Assembly: GCA_032622095.1 (NCBI GenBank)
Contig: CP136061.1
Coordinates: forward strand, 55,255,762-55,319,761
Source: Siphonodentalium dalli
Taxonomy: Eukaryota > Mollusca > Scaphopoda > Gadilida > Siphonodentaliidae
Reading direction: 5' to 3'
Length of the DNA: 64,000 nt
Below the pieces are notes generated by a model that ran no database searches, was not told where the DNA came from, and saw nothing but the letters and a program-made list of their open reading frames with translations. Shown one piece after another: positions 22,900 to 35,210 of this stretch (position 1 is the first letter of the stretch; each line of letters opens with the position of its first letter). The position numbers were made by a program, and so were the translations under genes.

Positions 22900-24128
22900 T
22901 CATTATTTCAACTTACTTTCTTGAGAGTTGACTGTAAGGAAACCTTGGTCGAGTAGTTATAATTAGACCTCATAAAGACCACCAGATTAGAACAAGATTC
23001 GCCATCACTGGACGGCTAGAGTTAGACTTACTTCCTTTTTTTATTTTCTGCAGGATGACAGTGTGGCACAAAAGCAGTTTCACTATTGTGTAATCCCCCG
23101 CTACGCTTATAAAGTAGTGTATTGTAGTCTCTCAATGTTTGAAATCCGAGACGCGAAGTAGACGGATCTAAACCCATCACCCATAAAATAACTCAATTAT
23201 ATATTAGTGATAAACCAGTTATCACCCATATGAATATCTAATGTGGAAATGACAAATATAAGCTTACAAAGCTTACAGTCAGATCCTTTTCTCATCTCTT
23301 ATATGCTGGGACACACGTGTTAACATTTTGTAATAAATATATGTGTTGTAATTCTAATTGTATAATTATGTTATAGAGAATAAAATATTGTTTACACTAA
23401 ACCCATCACCCAAAAGACCCTTTAGTCACACAATGTTCGATTGGTAACCATTTGAAATCGGAACTTCTTACCGAATGATTCCAGCTGTAAATGAGAGCAT
23501 TTTTCAAACATATGCGTTGAATCTAAATTTCTCCACGACCTGTCATGCCAAGTCTGATGAGTGTACTGTATGTCATATACACGCTACATTAATAACTGAT
23601 TTCATCACCTTCATCTCTGCTGCCGAAAAGCACCTCATATTTTATCACATTACCAGATTATATTTTGAAAACATCGAGTAGATATGCTGCGCTAATGTGT
23701 TAAGCATCCGAACATGGAACTAATTATAAGTATCGAATGTTAATTTGATGCATGTGGTGACATGTGGTCAGAAACCATGGAATATGATGGCGGTAGTCTG
23801 TTCACGGTTGGTGGAGATATAACTTCCCACGAGAATGGCCATTCTATGATTCTACGGCCATTATTATAGTAGGGTGTATAAATATCATAAGTAAATCTTC
23901 ATAATCTCTGGGATTCAGACGTCGATGCTTCCCGTGGTCTTGTTGTGGTTTTCTTGGAGAGAAAACAATCACGGACTTAGGTTTATCACAACATTCAATA
24001 ATTTATCATGGTGGTCTGTTTTACTTGTTCTATACAAACTATATAAACCGATCGATAATGTGCCAATCCGTGCTGCTTTGTTGTCTTTTCTATCAGAGTC
24101 CAACATTTTTTTCGTTTAATGTGGAACC
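22900..24128. other. Stretch without recognisable genes
   Basis: The motif TAAACCCATCACCCA occurs twice (about 23167 and 23397). No supported gene. Confidence 0.5.
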
Positions 24129-24139
24129 CAACCAAACAC

Positions 24140-24658
24140 TAGATCATGCCATGAATCTCTACTCTGGCTAACGCCCGTAGAGATCATATTCCACCTGTAC
24201 AAAACCTAGGAACTTTTTGAAGTTTTGCCAGGGAACCTTATAAAATCGAAAAAAATAACACAGGGAATATATTTATTTGTTATTATCTCTTCCTTAATAA
24301 TGTACTTCACGATTGGTGGAGGTCCCAACTCGAACTTTCATGATTTAAGTGACTTTGTGAGTGATTTTGCTTTGCGTTTCTTACAATTATGGAACTTTTC
24401 CTGGGTAATTAATTGAATGTTTATTGCGAAATCGGCTCTCAAAATTGACAGAAAGGCATGCAATTTCGAGTTGGGACCTTCACATATAATGAAGTACACT
24501 ATTAAGGAACAGATAATCATTAAGAAATACATAACCCGTGTTATTCTTTCGACTTTATAAGGTTCCCTGTCAAAACTTCAAAAGGTTTAAAGGTTGTGTG
24601 CTGGTGGAATATGATGTCTACGGGTGTTAGCCATAGTAGAGATTCACGGCATGATCTA
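24140..24658. mobile_element. MULE/foldback-like element, family D, copy 1
   Basis: Tips are TAGATCATGCC and GGCATGATCTA. The inverted arms extend for more than 200 bp each, including CTCTACT(C/A)TGGCTAACGCCC and CAGGGAACCTTATAAA. Both sides are flanked by the 10-bp repeat AACCAAACAC (24130-24139 and 24659-24668). A 9-10-bp duplication with long TIRs is typical of Mutator-like elements. There is no transposase. Confidence 0.85.
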
Positions 24659-25277
24659 AACCAAACACGCGCAACCAAGTTATATACTTTTACCATTTCG
24701 AAGATCACATTTGTGCCAATAATACTGGTGATTTATATAATTACCTTGAGTGAGATGAAAATAAATTCATTAATAAAAATGGTTTTAGAGCTTCTTGGGC
24801 TCAAATATTGATTATATTCGCCGCATATACCACGCTATGGTATCAACATGTCATTTTTAAATGTTGGCATTCTTCCCGCCGTGTTCGGACAATGTCCACT
24901 CCGGTAGCATCATCTCATCACACCTGTTATGTCAGATCAGGCCTGATTGGGCAGATTAATCATCATCGGACTGGTACGCTTCCCTGTCTTGTCAGTATCA
25001 TTAGACCGGCTCCCGCTGTGAGATGGCTTGACACGGGCAGACGCGACGTGTGGTAATTAAACCGCGGAATTTAAACGGAAAATTATCCTCGGTGAAGTCG
25101 TCATCAATTTGTCAAGAAACACTGTCAGGTACAAGTGGTATATCTCAGGGTTTTGTTCAATAATCAATATCAACACAGCATGAACTGAGAGCGTAGCAAT
25201 ATTATAAGTTTACACTGGCAACGTGAACCCCAGGAAAAATGTGGCTGCAGTGGTATTATAATAGGCTTCACTATATC

Positions 25278-25619
25278 CAAGCCTGAGTTTAGTGTGCCTG
25301 TCATTTGCAGAATGGGGTCCACAGATGGTGAATTTGGCGATGCTAGCCTACTATGCATGGCCTCGTTTGTTATGGGAGACATACTCTGATTGAAGTTCCC
25401 AAATGATGAATATTGTGATGTACACCCATTGGGAACCTCGATTATGCAATGTGTCGTCTGCAAATTTGGGGATATAGAGAAACTTAACTAAAAAAGAAAT
25501 AGAATCTTTGTGAAGAAGTTTCTATAGAAATTGTTATAATAAACTTTCCAGAGAAGATTAGGCCTAATCAGAATGAGGTCCCCAGAGGGTGAAGTTTAGG
25601 CACACTAAACTCAGGCTTG
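25278..25619. mobile_element. hAT-like miniature element, family C, short copy
   Basis: Tips are CAAGCCTGAGTTTAGTGTGC and GCACACTAAACTCAGGCTTG. A perfect 8-bp duplication, ACTATATC, occurs at 25270-25277 and 25620-25627. The interior keeps the AGAATG(A/G)GGTCC(A/C)CAGA blocks of the longer copies but is 342 bp. Confidence 0.85.
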
Positions 25620-25627
25620 ACTATATC

Positions 25628-27370
25628 GCCAGTCATATTGTGAAAACGAGCCTGACTTACAATCTCCGTTCACAACAAAATTCACAAACTTTCCATGTTA
25701 ACTCTTTATTTACTAAATAGATTACCCCATCAGTTATAAAAGAACACACTGGAATGGTCTATTGTATACCTGGAGGAATGTTGAAAAAATATAAGCAGAT
25801 GGCAGATAATACAAGTGCAGAAGGATTCCTATTCATTGGTGGGGAATGTTCAAATATTAAGTTCCACAAACTTCCTGTGCCCATTTGTTGAATTTATTAT
25901 TTGAACATTTCCTAATGAAATTACTCGTCAGTGCTGGTCAGTGGGTATTTAGTATAAAGGAATGGTTAATTAGAAACCCGGCCATTTTATCTGGGACAAA
26001 TATAACATGATTATAGTATTATTGGTCCCAGATTATATGATCAGGAAGTACTTGCTGATAAGATTTCAGTTCGTTGTACATGGTTTGCATCACAATGAAT
26101 TTCTTGACAAACATTAACGAGTTCTCTTATTTTATTTCAATTTTTCAAAGGACTTTTTCTGATGATCGTCACCGTATAACTAATGATCTCTCTTAACTTA
26201 AGTAGCTCAATCTTCCACATTACATAATTTACTTGTATAAAGGATGAACTCAGACATCACACCAAGATCACAGAGACATGAATTTAATCGAGCGAGAAAT
26301 TTGAAGGGTATATCCTGATGTGCACACAATGGGGAATACATGGCTCATTTCAGTGTCAAGGAAGGGTTATAAATAAATGAAATTGAGCGTAAAATCACAC
26401 GAATTGAGTGTGCTTTAGTGGTAGGTTAACTTCATTGTACACAACGAAATAAAGCTCATTCTCGAGTGCATTTCTAATTAAGTGATATCATCTTTCTGTC
26501 CCAACGACTGCAATCTTAAGTTCTAAATAAAAAACTGTCTACATTCGTTGTTGTATCTTAACGCTGATAGCTATAGTTGCAAACCTCCGTATGATATATA
26601 TGCAATCTGACTGATACTGTAAAAACCTGCAAGCACGGTAAAGATGTTCAGTTAATGTTGCAGTATACGTATTTTGTGGATCATTTGTGTCGTATTAGTC
26701 TTGTCCAAACTTTTGACACATGTACTTAGAATTATGTCGGTTTAATTCAATGTCGAAATAGAATTTCTGACTGGCGTTAAAATGTCAATTCCCTTATGTC
26801 CAACTTAAACTTTCCGACTGCCCCATTGATCAAGAAGAGAATTCCCAAGTTCGCGAAATTCCACTTACACCCCTTGTGTCGGCATTTTTCAAATGGTTGT
26901 CACCCCTAAATATACATATATGGTTCGAAATGTGCAGAAAATGATGATGGCCATATATACGTCCAAAATTTTGACCGAAAGTAGGAAAATGTGCGATTCT
27001 TGGTCTAAAACAAATTCCACACTAAATATTGGTTGGAACAGGGGGGGTGTAGTAAAAACAATGCTAGAAGGTATACCGTGTTTTGCATTCGTCTGGCATT
27101 TCCGGGGACCCACCACCCCAAACAATATTTTGTTTACACCCACCCACCTACCCCAATTTTACTTGGTCTAAACCGCATAAAACCCTACTGCCAACACTCA
27201 TATAACCAGATATAAGTGGAAAATTATCTCCTTTAGTTCAAATGAAAGTTTAACATGTATCAGAAGCTGTTTTAATTGAACAAATTGTTAAATGATCAAC
27301 TTGGATCAGCGTAGGTTATTGTGCAGGATACACACAATTACATCACTTCTAACTATTTCATGACAAACAT
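25628..27370. other. Stretch mostly without recognisable genes
   Basis: It includes a weak hairpin related to GGAAATGTTC...GAACATTTCC at about 25838-25912, also seen at 28958 and 29212. No coding exon is supported. Confidence 0.5.
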
Positions 27371-27374
27371 AAAA

Positions 27375-27445
27375 AAGTTCCCAGGTTTTGGACCGGTGGT
27401 GTACGATCTCTACGGCGTAGCCAGAGTAGAGATTCATAAAAAAAT
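27375..27445. mobile_element. Solo end fragment of family D
   Basis: GATCTCTACGGCGTAGCCAG followed by AGTAGAGATTCAT matches the right arm of the family D elements. The opposite arm is absent. Confidence 0.6.
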
Positions 27446-28950
27446 CATGTATTATGAGGTATAAGACTGAAATGTGAACAGACGCATTGTCCTGAGAGCA
27501 AATTACACACATGCTGCGTGATATAGCATAGCAAGGGTTTAAACCTTTAAAGTACTAAAATTGCTGGGGTTGCACAATTTTGTCTTTTGTGCATGAATCA
27601 TTTACCTCGACTTATCATTCCCTTATCTGCTGGAAGTTATGTCTCCTTTTCCGCACCCCTGAGTATACAGGTGCCATGTCATGATTCAAATCAAGTTCAA
27701 CACGCTTTAAACATATTAAAGCTATCTGGCAGTACATAAGGAAGTGTAGTATACACAATGTAGTGCCACCATTCGATGGGTCCACTTGTCTACTTGCCTA
27801 TTATTTACAGATATTGCACCAGTGTGATATCATTTATCTACATGCCAAAGATACCATACGCGGTGAGCATTCTTCAAAGTGTCATAATCCGATATGAGAA
27901 GCGATGATATGATTTATATCTGACCCGCCTCTCACGCTGACTGCCTTTCACTGATATAATTATATTTGACTAGTTTTATCTCCATCATCCATAGCAGGTT
28001 AAAGTGATACTAATCCAATAACGAACGATATATACCCCCCCCCCCGCCCCCCATACAGACGAGACTGGTATGCGGAACTCACCGACAAGGGCGGGAAGTT
28101 TGAATAGTTTTGGCATTGCTACTGGCACGTGAAGGCGACACCAATAGCGGGGAGTTTGAATGGTTATGGCATTGTTTATTCGGGTGTTGGAACCACGTGC
28201 TTCTGTGAGCTGTTACGGTCTGATAACATTCCATTTATAATTCTGTACAATTGGCTGCTGACAGCCCGAAGAAATGCCAATCAAATTAGTAGTGACTGAT
28301 CACGTCCCTGCGGAAAAAGCTGTCGGAACTAAATTTCTGACATAAACTGATGGCATGGGAATGAATTTGCAACGTGTCAGAATGTTAATCAGAATGTTAA
28401 TCAGAGACTGATTATGCGTACATAGAAACATAGATTTAACCGTCATATCAGTTGTGGATTCATAATCAATATACATATATACCTTACTCGTATTTAAATT
28501 CGCGCAGTACTATTTTTCGCTCAGTTTTGAATTCGCGCACTTTCAATTCGCGCACCAAGCTGCGCGAATTCAAAACTGACAAAAATATTTTCGTAATACG
28601 TCTGTGATATTTTCGTATATCTTGGAGCTGATGACAGTTTTGGTTCTTGGTTATCATCTTTAAAATTTATATTTCTGACTAATAATTACATAACACCGCA
28701 GACAAAGGCCAAGCTGGGTACCTAAAACACCTTTTCCTAAAGCTGGGTGCCAAACACACCAAAATGTGCCGCCAATGATCCCTTCGTGGTATTGAGACAC
28801 TGATTTAGCACAATGAATCCAGTAACTGTGAAAGTTAACACGCTTCTTCCTATATACTCATCAATGACGAGTAGATAGATAGTTTAAACCTCAACCAAAT
28901 AATATATTTAGGTATATGATATGCATGGTATATAAAAGGAAATAGTTTCA
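27446..28950. other. Stretch without recognisable genes
   Basis: It contains a C run near 28036-28051, two local copies of GCGGGAAGTTTGAATAGTTTTGG-like text (28092 and 28147), and an inverted GCGCGAATTCAAAACTGA / TTTTGAATTCGCGCA pair at 28520-28580. No supported gene. Confidence 0.5.
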
Positions 28951-28957
28951 TATCAGG

Positions 28958-29275
28958 AAATGTTCCGGATAATAAGTTCATCAAACGGGATAAATCTATT
29001 ATCTGAACATTTCCCATCAAAGAATATGACTCCTTCTGTGCTTGTATGATTGTCTCTGTATCGACTGCCTATATTTCTTGAACATCCAACCAGACGGAAA
29101 ATAGACCACTTCAGCATATACGTTTATAACTGAATGGGAAAAGCCACAGTTCAGTAAAGAAAGGGTTAAGATTATTACTAAATACTCATTGATGAGTAAT
29201 TCCCACATAGGACCTGTTCAGATAATAAATTTAACAAACTTGTTCAACTTATTATCTGAACATTTCCCTCCAATA
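28958..29275. repeat. Two copies of a short GGAAATGTTCAGATAATAA hairpin
   Basis: 28958-29012 and 29212-29270 each hold GTTC(A/C)GATAATAA, a short loop and the inverse TTATTATCTGAACATTTCC. A third diverged copy is near 25838-25912. The class is unknown. Confidence 0.6.
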
Positions 29276-29675
29276 AATATAGGACCCCTTATATTGACAT
29301 CTGTTATCTGTCATCTGCTTATTTTTCCTGAAAACCTTTCACGTAAATACTATATATAGATCATTACAATGTATACACATTTGCAACTGAGTGGGATAAG
29401 GATACGATAGTATAGGATAATTTTATTTACAATATATACACACTTGGAAAGTACAATTACAAATAAATATGATATTAATAGACTATATACATGTATATTG
29501 TTAGGGGTGATATAGTCATGGCTGACTGTCTTCCTATCACCCCTATAATCCAGTATAGGAAGGGTGAAACCCCCAAATAATGTTCGCACCTTCAAATTTT
29601 GGAGATGTGGGAATTATATCTGCTGCATACTGACCGATATAGTATGCAGCATATATCAGCAGAAAGAGCGTGAAT

Positions 29676-30242
29676 TTAAAGGGATACTGTACTCAAATGT
29701 TGTTGTTGGTGTCTATAGTCGCTGAGTCGTAGAATAAGGTAACCAGATTTCCAATATTTGAAAGTCTGTTGAGTACGAAGTAATGTTACGGATGGCATAT
29801 TAGCCGGAATGCGAAAATACAAATTGTCGTTGTCGAGTAATTTTTTTACAGTTTTGAAGCATATGTATCAAATAAATGCTGCATTATATGCATGCTAGTT
29901 TCATATACTCATTTAAGTTATTGTACAGTCACTAATCAGTGAGTGGCTTGAGTTTACGCCCTTTATCAACATATTTTTTACACGACCATGTGTGACACAA
30001 TCCACTATCCATCAATTAATTTAATTACGTCTTGTACACGGAAATTCTTAGTTTAATTTATGGCTCCAGCCTTAAATTAAATTGATATCAAATAATGAAC
30101 TTTGATTTTAAGATAACCTATTAACCTGAACGTTTATAGAATACATCTTCGACTCAAATTACTTACTTTTCTATATATTATCGACATTAGGTCGTTTTTA
30201 TTGTCGGGAATTTATTGAAAATGGCGTACAGTACCCCTTAAA
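29676..30242 (-). mobile_element. TTAA-flanked miniature element, family H, copy 2
   Basis: Reverse-oriented relative of 17796-18387, with TTAA at both borders and the tip GGCGTACAGTACCCCTT. The interior is diverged, so this family is older than the 400-bp TTAA elements at 32 kb. Confidence 0.75.
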
Positions 30243-30260
30243 AGCCAGTCACAAATTGAA

Positions 30261-31337
30261 GCCAGATTCTGCCGATTTGAAAGAAAACTGAGAATCAATA
30301 GGGCCGAGAATTAAGCTACGTATGTATATAAGGGACGGGAATCACAGTGAGCAAGCAACTATTTATATTTAGCCCAGTCGCCATCTTTTTTGGTTGAGTT
30401 ATGTGAGACATCGTGCATTCATTTTCGAGCAAATTTATATATATATATAAATGACTTATGTTCCCGGCCCTGTTCAATATAACCTCCAGTGTTTGAATAT
30501 ATACATGTATAATAACTAACTTAAATATAGTATATATATCTTTATTATCCTCCATATTTGAAGAGTTCGATACAAACTTACAATAAATTGTAAACATATA
30601 TACAAGTACATGAATTGCCACAGGCAAAAACATATTTTATACAGGAATGCATAATTACATCATGGCAACTTAAATTGACTGAAAAACGTAGGAAAACCGC
30701 GATATCAGAAAACAAAATGTAAACATAGAGGAAAAGAGACTAATGCTTTTACGCATAAGAAGAAAACAAAACTAAATTAAAGATATTGCCTTAATTCTTA
30801 TTCAACATGAAAACATCGCTTGCATACATGTATTTATTTCACATCACGTCTCTCAAGACGATCTCTGATGCACATCTGGGAGTTCCAGTTATCCAATAAT
30901 GCCATATTTGCGTGGCCTCTAGCACGAAAAAATCGACTATGGCTAGGGCATCTTCAGCTATGTCGAATAGAGCATTTGGGATGTGCCCAATAAACATGAG
31001 CATTTGATTGGAGGGAGGAATTCTATCAATACACATAAAACAGTCTATATGAAAATGGGACAAAAAACGAACCAAGAAGCCAGATTCTGGTCAGTTCTGC
31101 CGATTTGAAAGAAAACTGAGAATCAATAGGGCCGAGAATTAAGCTACGTATGTCTATAAGGGACGGGAATCACAGTGAGCAAGCAACTATTTATATTTAA
31201 CTCATTCGCCATCTTTTTTGGTTGAGTTATTTGTAACGATGAATAAACTCACTTCGATGAGAGACATCGTGCATTCATTTTCGAGCAAATTTATATATAT
31301 ATAAATGACTTATGTTCCCGGCCCTGTTAAATATAGT
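30261..31337. repeat. Direct repeat pair (about 220-260 bp) bracketing 600 bp
   Basis: 30261-30480 and 31076-31337 share AAGCCAGATTCTG, GCCGATTTGAAAGAAAACTG, AATAGGGCCGAGAATTAAGC and GACTTATGTTCCCGGCCCTG. The second copy has about 34 bp extra (GTAACGATGAATAAACTCAC region). The spacing would suit terminal direct repeats of a very small retroelement or a local duplication. No primer-binding site was identified. Confidence 0.7.
30839..31075 (-). CDS. Possible terminal exon or small ORF, unrecognised
   Basis: Between the two direct repeats, the - strand reading ends ...CASEIVLRDVM-stop, and AATAAA follows the stop immediately (30835-30829 region). A possible acceptor TTGATAG lies about 50 codons upstream of the stop. 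The reading includes GHIPNALFDIAEDALAIVDF, which looks protein-like but matches nothing I know. It may belong to the bracketing repeat or be chance. Confidence 0.2.
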   Translation of the reverse strand: MVRFLSHFHIDCFMCIDRIPPSNQMLMFIGHIPNALFDIAEDALAIVDFFVLEATQIWHYWITGTPRCASEIVLRDVM

Positions 31338-31526
31338 CACACTGTGAGGTGTCACGGGTTTTTTAACTTTTCCTTGAATAAAGTCATTCTCGTCGTCATC
31401 ATCACCAGCACGTCATTGTGATCGCCATCATCCTCATCATAACGGGGCGTAGCATGCATGTATAAATGCAGGCAATACAATTATACGATATACACATGAT
31501 AGTGAAGTGACACGTTTTATATACAA

Positions 31527-32230
31527 TTGCTCAGCCAAAACATTTCCAGACGATCTCATTCTACAACTATAAACGTATATTGCTCATATAATTTCGAAAA
31601 CATTCCAATTCCTTTAATCTGTGTCATGCATGAACGTGCATTACTTTTATACAAACGCACTAGAAAACTCCCCATCCCCATGCACTTATTTTCACGTACA
31701 AAAGACACAAGAAAAGCTATACTAAGTATGAACACATTTATATTTTACACGGATTATATAACCAAGCAATAACCGCAACTAGTTTAGTGTTACAACCAAT
31801 ATAACGCTAATCGGGGTTTGTTTGTGGAATATTATCTCTCGTAAAATCTCGTTCGTTTCGCGATTTATGGAATTGCACTCGGTCATATCTGTCTGTTCGT
31901 ATTTATATTCGTTGAGTCGTACGTCATATCTTCTGCTCCAATCTGACGGGTTTATGATGCAACGCGAGTGCAAGTTAATACTAACTCGTTGTTTGTTTAC
32001 ACTCAACCTCCAGAAAACCTTTAGTGACTGCACAGTTTATATTTCAGATTCAATTTGCACCAGGAAATTCGTAACCTTTTGACATCCATTTAAGCTTACC
32101 TTAAAGATAACATCTGACCTCTGACTGTACAAACTATTCAAAACTGGTACTCATCAGTTGAGTCACTTTGCTACGGAATGTCAACTGAGACATCCCAATC
32201 CATTATCAAAATTTATCTGTAAATTATGTA
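31527..32230. other. Region with overlapping open frames on both strands, no supported gene
   Basis: Long frames overlap on the two strands between 31779 and 32082, so at most one can be real. The - strand reading (DWSRRYDVRLNEYKYEQT...) has more ordinary composition, and a weak acceptor (CCCGTCAG) precedes it. No partner exon was found. Confidence 0.3.
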
Positions 32231-32630
32231 TTAACCCTTTACCCAACAAACCGGCCAAAACCGGCCAAATAAAGCTTCAACAGCCTAAAATATCTTCGGT
32301 CTGTCTCAATAGAACCATACAAATATGGGTATCATTGGAACCGGCTCCTTGACCACATTGTGATAGTTACAGTTATGCCCTGTGCCAATGCATTCTCTTA
32401 TATATGCGAGTCGACCATAGGTCGCCTCGCATATATAAGAGAATGCATTGGCCTAAAAAAAATCTTTTTTTAACACTTTTTACCATTTTTTCTTACATTC
32501 TTTAACAATTTTATAATTTTTAATGTGTTAAGCCAATGCATTCTCTTATATATGCGAGGCGACCTATGGTCGACTCGCATATATAAGAGAATGCATTGGC
32601 ACAGGGCCCTTCTGTTGGGTAAAGGGTTAA
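32231..32630. mobile_element. piggyBac-like double-hairpin miniature element, family B, copy 1 (400 bp)
   Basis: TTAA borders enclose perfect 14-bp inverted tips, CCCTTTACCCAACA. Two long internal palindromes, at about 32385-32453 and 32533-32601, each run from GCCAATGCATTCTCTTATAT to its inverse through a GTCGACC(A/T) centre. TTAA target and CCCTTT tips are the piggyBac pattern. There is no coding sequence. Confidence 0.9.
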
Positions 32631-32772
32631 ATCCCTAGTCTCTGACGCCAAAAATATGCCTGCATGTGCACCTTAATTATACAGGTTGACATCGATGCAA
32701 GTTGTAAGGACACTTTTATAGGTTACACACGGAACTAATTCGTGCCCCATAGCCACAGAGACAGTGTTAGGG

Positions 32773-33172
32773 TTAACCCTTTACCCAACAAACCGGCCAA
32801 ATCCGGCCAAATAAAGCTTCAACAGCCTAAAATATCTTCGGTCTGTCTCAATAGAACCATACAAATATGGATATCATTGGAACCGGCTCCTTGACCACAT
32901 TGTGATGGTTACAGTTATGCCCTGTGCCAATGCATTCTCTTATATATGCGAGTCGACCATAGGTCGCCTCGCATATATAAGAGAATGCATTGGCCTAAAA
33001 ATAATCTTTTTTTAACACTTTTTACCATTTTTTCTTACATTCTTTAACAATTTTATAATTTTTAATGTGTTAAGCCAATGCATTCTCTTATATATGCGAG
33101 GCGACCTATGGTCGACTCGCATATATAAGAGAATGCATTGGCACAGGGCCCTTCTGTTGGGTAAAGGGTTAA
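32773..33172. mobile_element. piggyBac-like double-hairpin miniature element, family B, copy 2 (400 bp)
   Basis: Same 400-bp length as copy 1, which ends 142 bp to the left. I see only about four substitutions between the copies (for example CCAAAACCGG/CCAAATCCGG and GGGTATC/GGATATC). Its open readings are palindrome artefacts. Confidence 0.9.
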
Positions 33173-33357
33173 ACCCTGCCCACGATTCATTCCGAATCTG
33201 AACCAAACTTGAGACATCGTGACGATTATAACCCATGAACGTCAGACATAATTTGTTTAAAATTGCAACAGGAGCGAGGCTCCATGTAAGTTGTAAAAAA
33301 CGTGTGCCTCACTTCCATTTGTATTGGTAAATATTGTTCAGATACATTAAAATATAC

Positions 33358-33809
33358 TTAGATGTACTCAATCCGATTCGATGGTCCCCGTATAATCAGA
33401 TTCCAACAATAACAACATTTTTAGAAATGCCGCTTCAGTTATCAGAATCGATTAATTGCCTAAAAATAATGCTACCCACTGTCAACTATAGTATAAAATT
33501 GCCGGAAACGTGTTATTAATCAACATGTTGTTCGACGAAATTTGGCCTTATTATCAACACAAAGCCTATTCATTTTAGAGTTATCCATTTGGTCCGAGAC
33601 CATCGGCTAGTCGACTTTTTACTGGGCCACTATTAAGTCTCAATGGTGAAAAATAATAGATTTCAAAAATCGATATCTAATAAGTCTGAGTTTTGATAGG
33701 CGGGTTCCTCAACTGAAATCATATATTGTTTACCGACCCCCCCCCCCCCCCCGAAACCAAATAAATAGTAATTGCATGAGCGGCGCTTAATTGGATTATG
33801 CATCTTTAG
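33358..33809 (-). mobile_element. Miniature TIR element, family A, copy 4
   Basis: It starts GATGTACTCAATCCGATTCG and ends GGATTATGCATCTTTA. It keeps the ACAACATTTTTAGAAATGCC and ATCAGAATCGATTAATTGCC landmarks and a C run at 33738-33753. Confidence 0.8.
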
Positions 33810-33916
33810 TGTAAAGTAAAGTACTTATTCCTAGAAATAAATTGGCATTTCCACACTTTCCCTTCGCTGTTCTCATTTTCCTTTACATTGAATAACCTAA
33901 AATAGTATACACAATC

Positions 33917-34150
33917 TTATATATAGTGTCGATCAGTCTATGATATTAAGCCAGAAACAAACTCTACATGTGAGGGTATAAATCTATACAATGCATGATT
34001 GTTCTGAATTCCTTCCGCTCAAAGCCGATGTAGCGGTGCATGTACTCCTGAAACAAACACAGAGTTTATAAGCATATATGCAAGGCCGTGTATATAGGGG
34101 GGGGGGGGGCTAGGTAGGGTTATGCATGTGTTGAAGTTCCATAGATCGAA
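33917..34150. repeat. Dispersed repeat, uninterrupted copy
   Basis: The block GTGTCGATCAGTCTATGATATTAAGCCAGAAACAAACTC... ends with TTGAAGTTCCATAGATC and carries a G run at 34097-34108. The same block at 35190-35628 is split by an insertion. This copy gives the pre-insertion state. Confidence 0.75.
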
Positions 34151-34300
34151 TAACCCGAACAAGTTCTTGACGATTGGAACAGATCAAGAACGTGGTCGCG
34201 GGTTTGGATCCGGGGCGTGAGAATACACACACGAGAACGCGTTCTTATGTTTGTTCCTGGTCTGTTCTCGGTGTTCGTATCCTGACACCCGGGTCAGCAC

Positions 34301-34831
34301 CAGGGTTCGCTCTGCCACTTGCCAAAGTTGCCAATGGCAAAAATAATTCACATTTGGCAAAAAATATTTCATTTGGCAAAACAGTTTTGGCAAGTAACTT
34401 TTTAATTCCTCAAGAAAGTTTGAAAAATATTGCTCAATTAATATCATTCATTTCAGGAACCTCTCACAATATAATTATATTAGTGGTGTTTTATAAGGTC
34501 TAGGAAAAGTTAACACCTCTATTAAGGTGCAGTTAATCTAATAGCGTTGGTATTGATGGGTGAGGTATTATCCGTATTTAGTGTGGTTGTGGTATGAACA
34601 TATAGCCAATCCTCTTGTCATGTGCCCTTCTGACGAAGCAATCCATTCTACAATTGTATTGTTCGGCGATTGGGTTATTGTTGTATGATAAACGACAAAA
34701 TAAGACTCAATGTTGCAGAAAATTATACTATCAAGGATAACATTTGGCAATTTCTAAAAGTATTTGGCAAAAAATATTTTCATTTGGCAAATTATTTGGC
34801 AAAAGTAAATTTTGGACCAGTGCGGACCCTG
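34301..34831. mobile_element. hAT-like miniature element, 531 bp
   Basis: Tips CAGGGTTCGC and GCGGACCCTG are inverted with one mismatch. The perfect 8-bp duplication GTCAGCAC flanks both sides (34293-34300 and 34832-34839). Subterminal TTTGGCAAA repeats, several at each end, are typical transposase-binding arrays in hAT elements. No transposase is encoded. Confidence 0.88.
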
Positions 34832-34984
34832 GTCAGCACGTCTGCTGTTCGCGAACATAGAAGAACATAGCTTCGAATACGCCCTTGAAGTAAATCCACT
34901 TGAACAGTTGGCTGTCCGATGGCACATTAGTTTATACATTGCATGCTGATAATTAATCGGTACTAAATTTTAGATTAACGCCCC

Positions 34985-35115
34985 TACTTATCATCTTTAT
35001 TGTCATTAACAGTCATTTCCCATTGAGCCGCAACTCATCACCAGCTTTTAATAGTCAATTAACCGGAAGCGGAACCAACCGAGTTATCTTCCTTGTACTG
35101 CCACGTGGCCATTTC
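34985..35115. repeat. Low-copy element with a diverged partner at 37785-37915
   Basis: CAACTCATC, TTAATAGTCAATTAACCGGA and GCGGAACCAACCGAGTTATC here match TAACTCATC, TAATGACCCATTAATCAGCA and GCGAAACCAATCGAGTTATC at 37800-37865. The match is partial but colinear. It may be an old repeat or a duplicated regulatory block. Confidence 0.4.
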
Positions 35116-35210
35116 AATCGGTCCTGGAGCATTACCACCACAGTCTTGTTAATTTGAAATGACAGTCATATATAGGGTTATAGAGATCAGTGTCGATCAG
35201 TCTATGATAT

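Noticed and set aside
28087-28180. - strand exon-like reading VPVAMPKLFKLPALV with a GTGAGT donor
   Set aside because: It lies in a locally duplicated segment, and no partner exon was found.
33012-33236. 74-codon - strand frame
   Set aside because: It is a reading of the palindromes of the 400-bp TTAA element.
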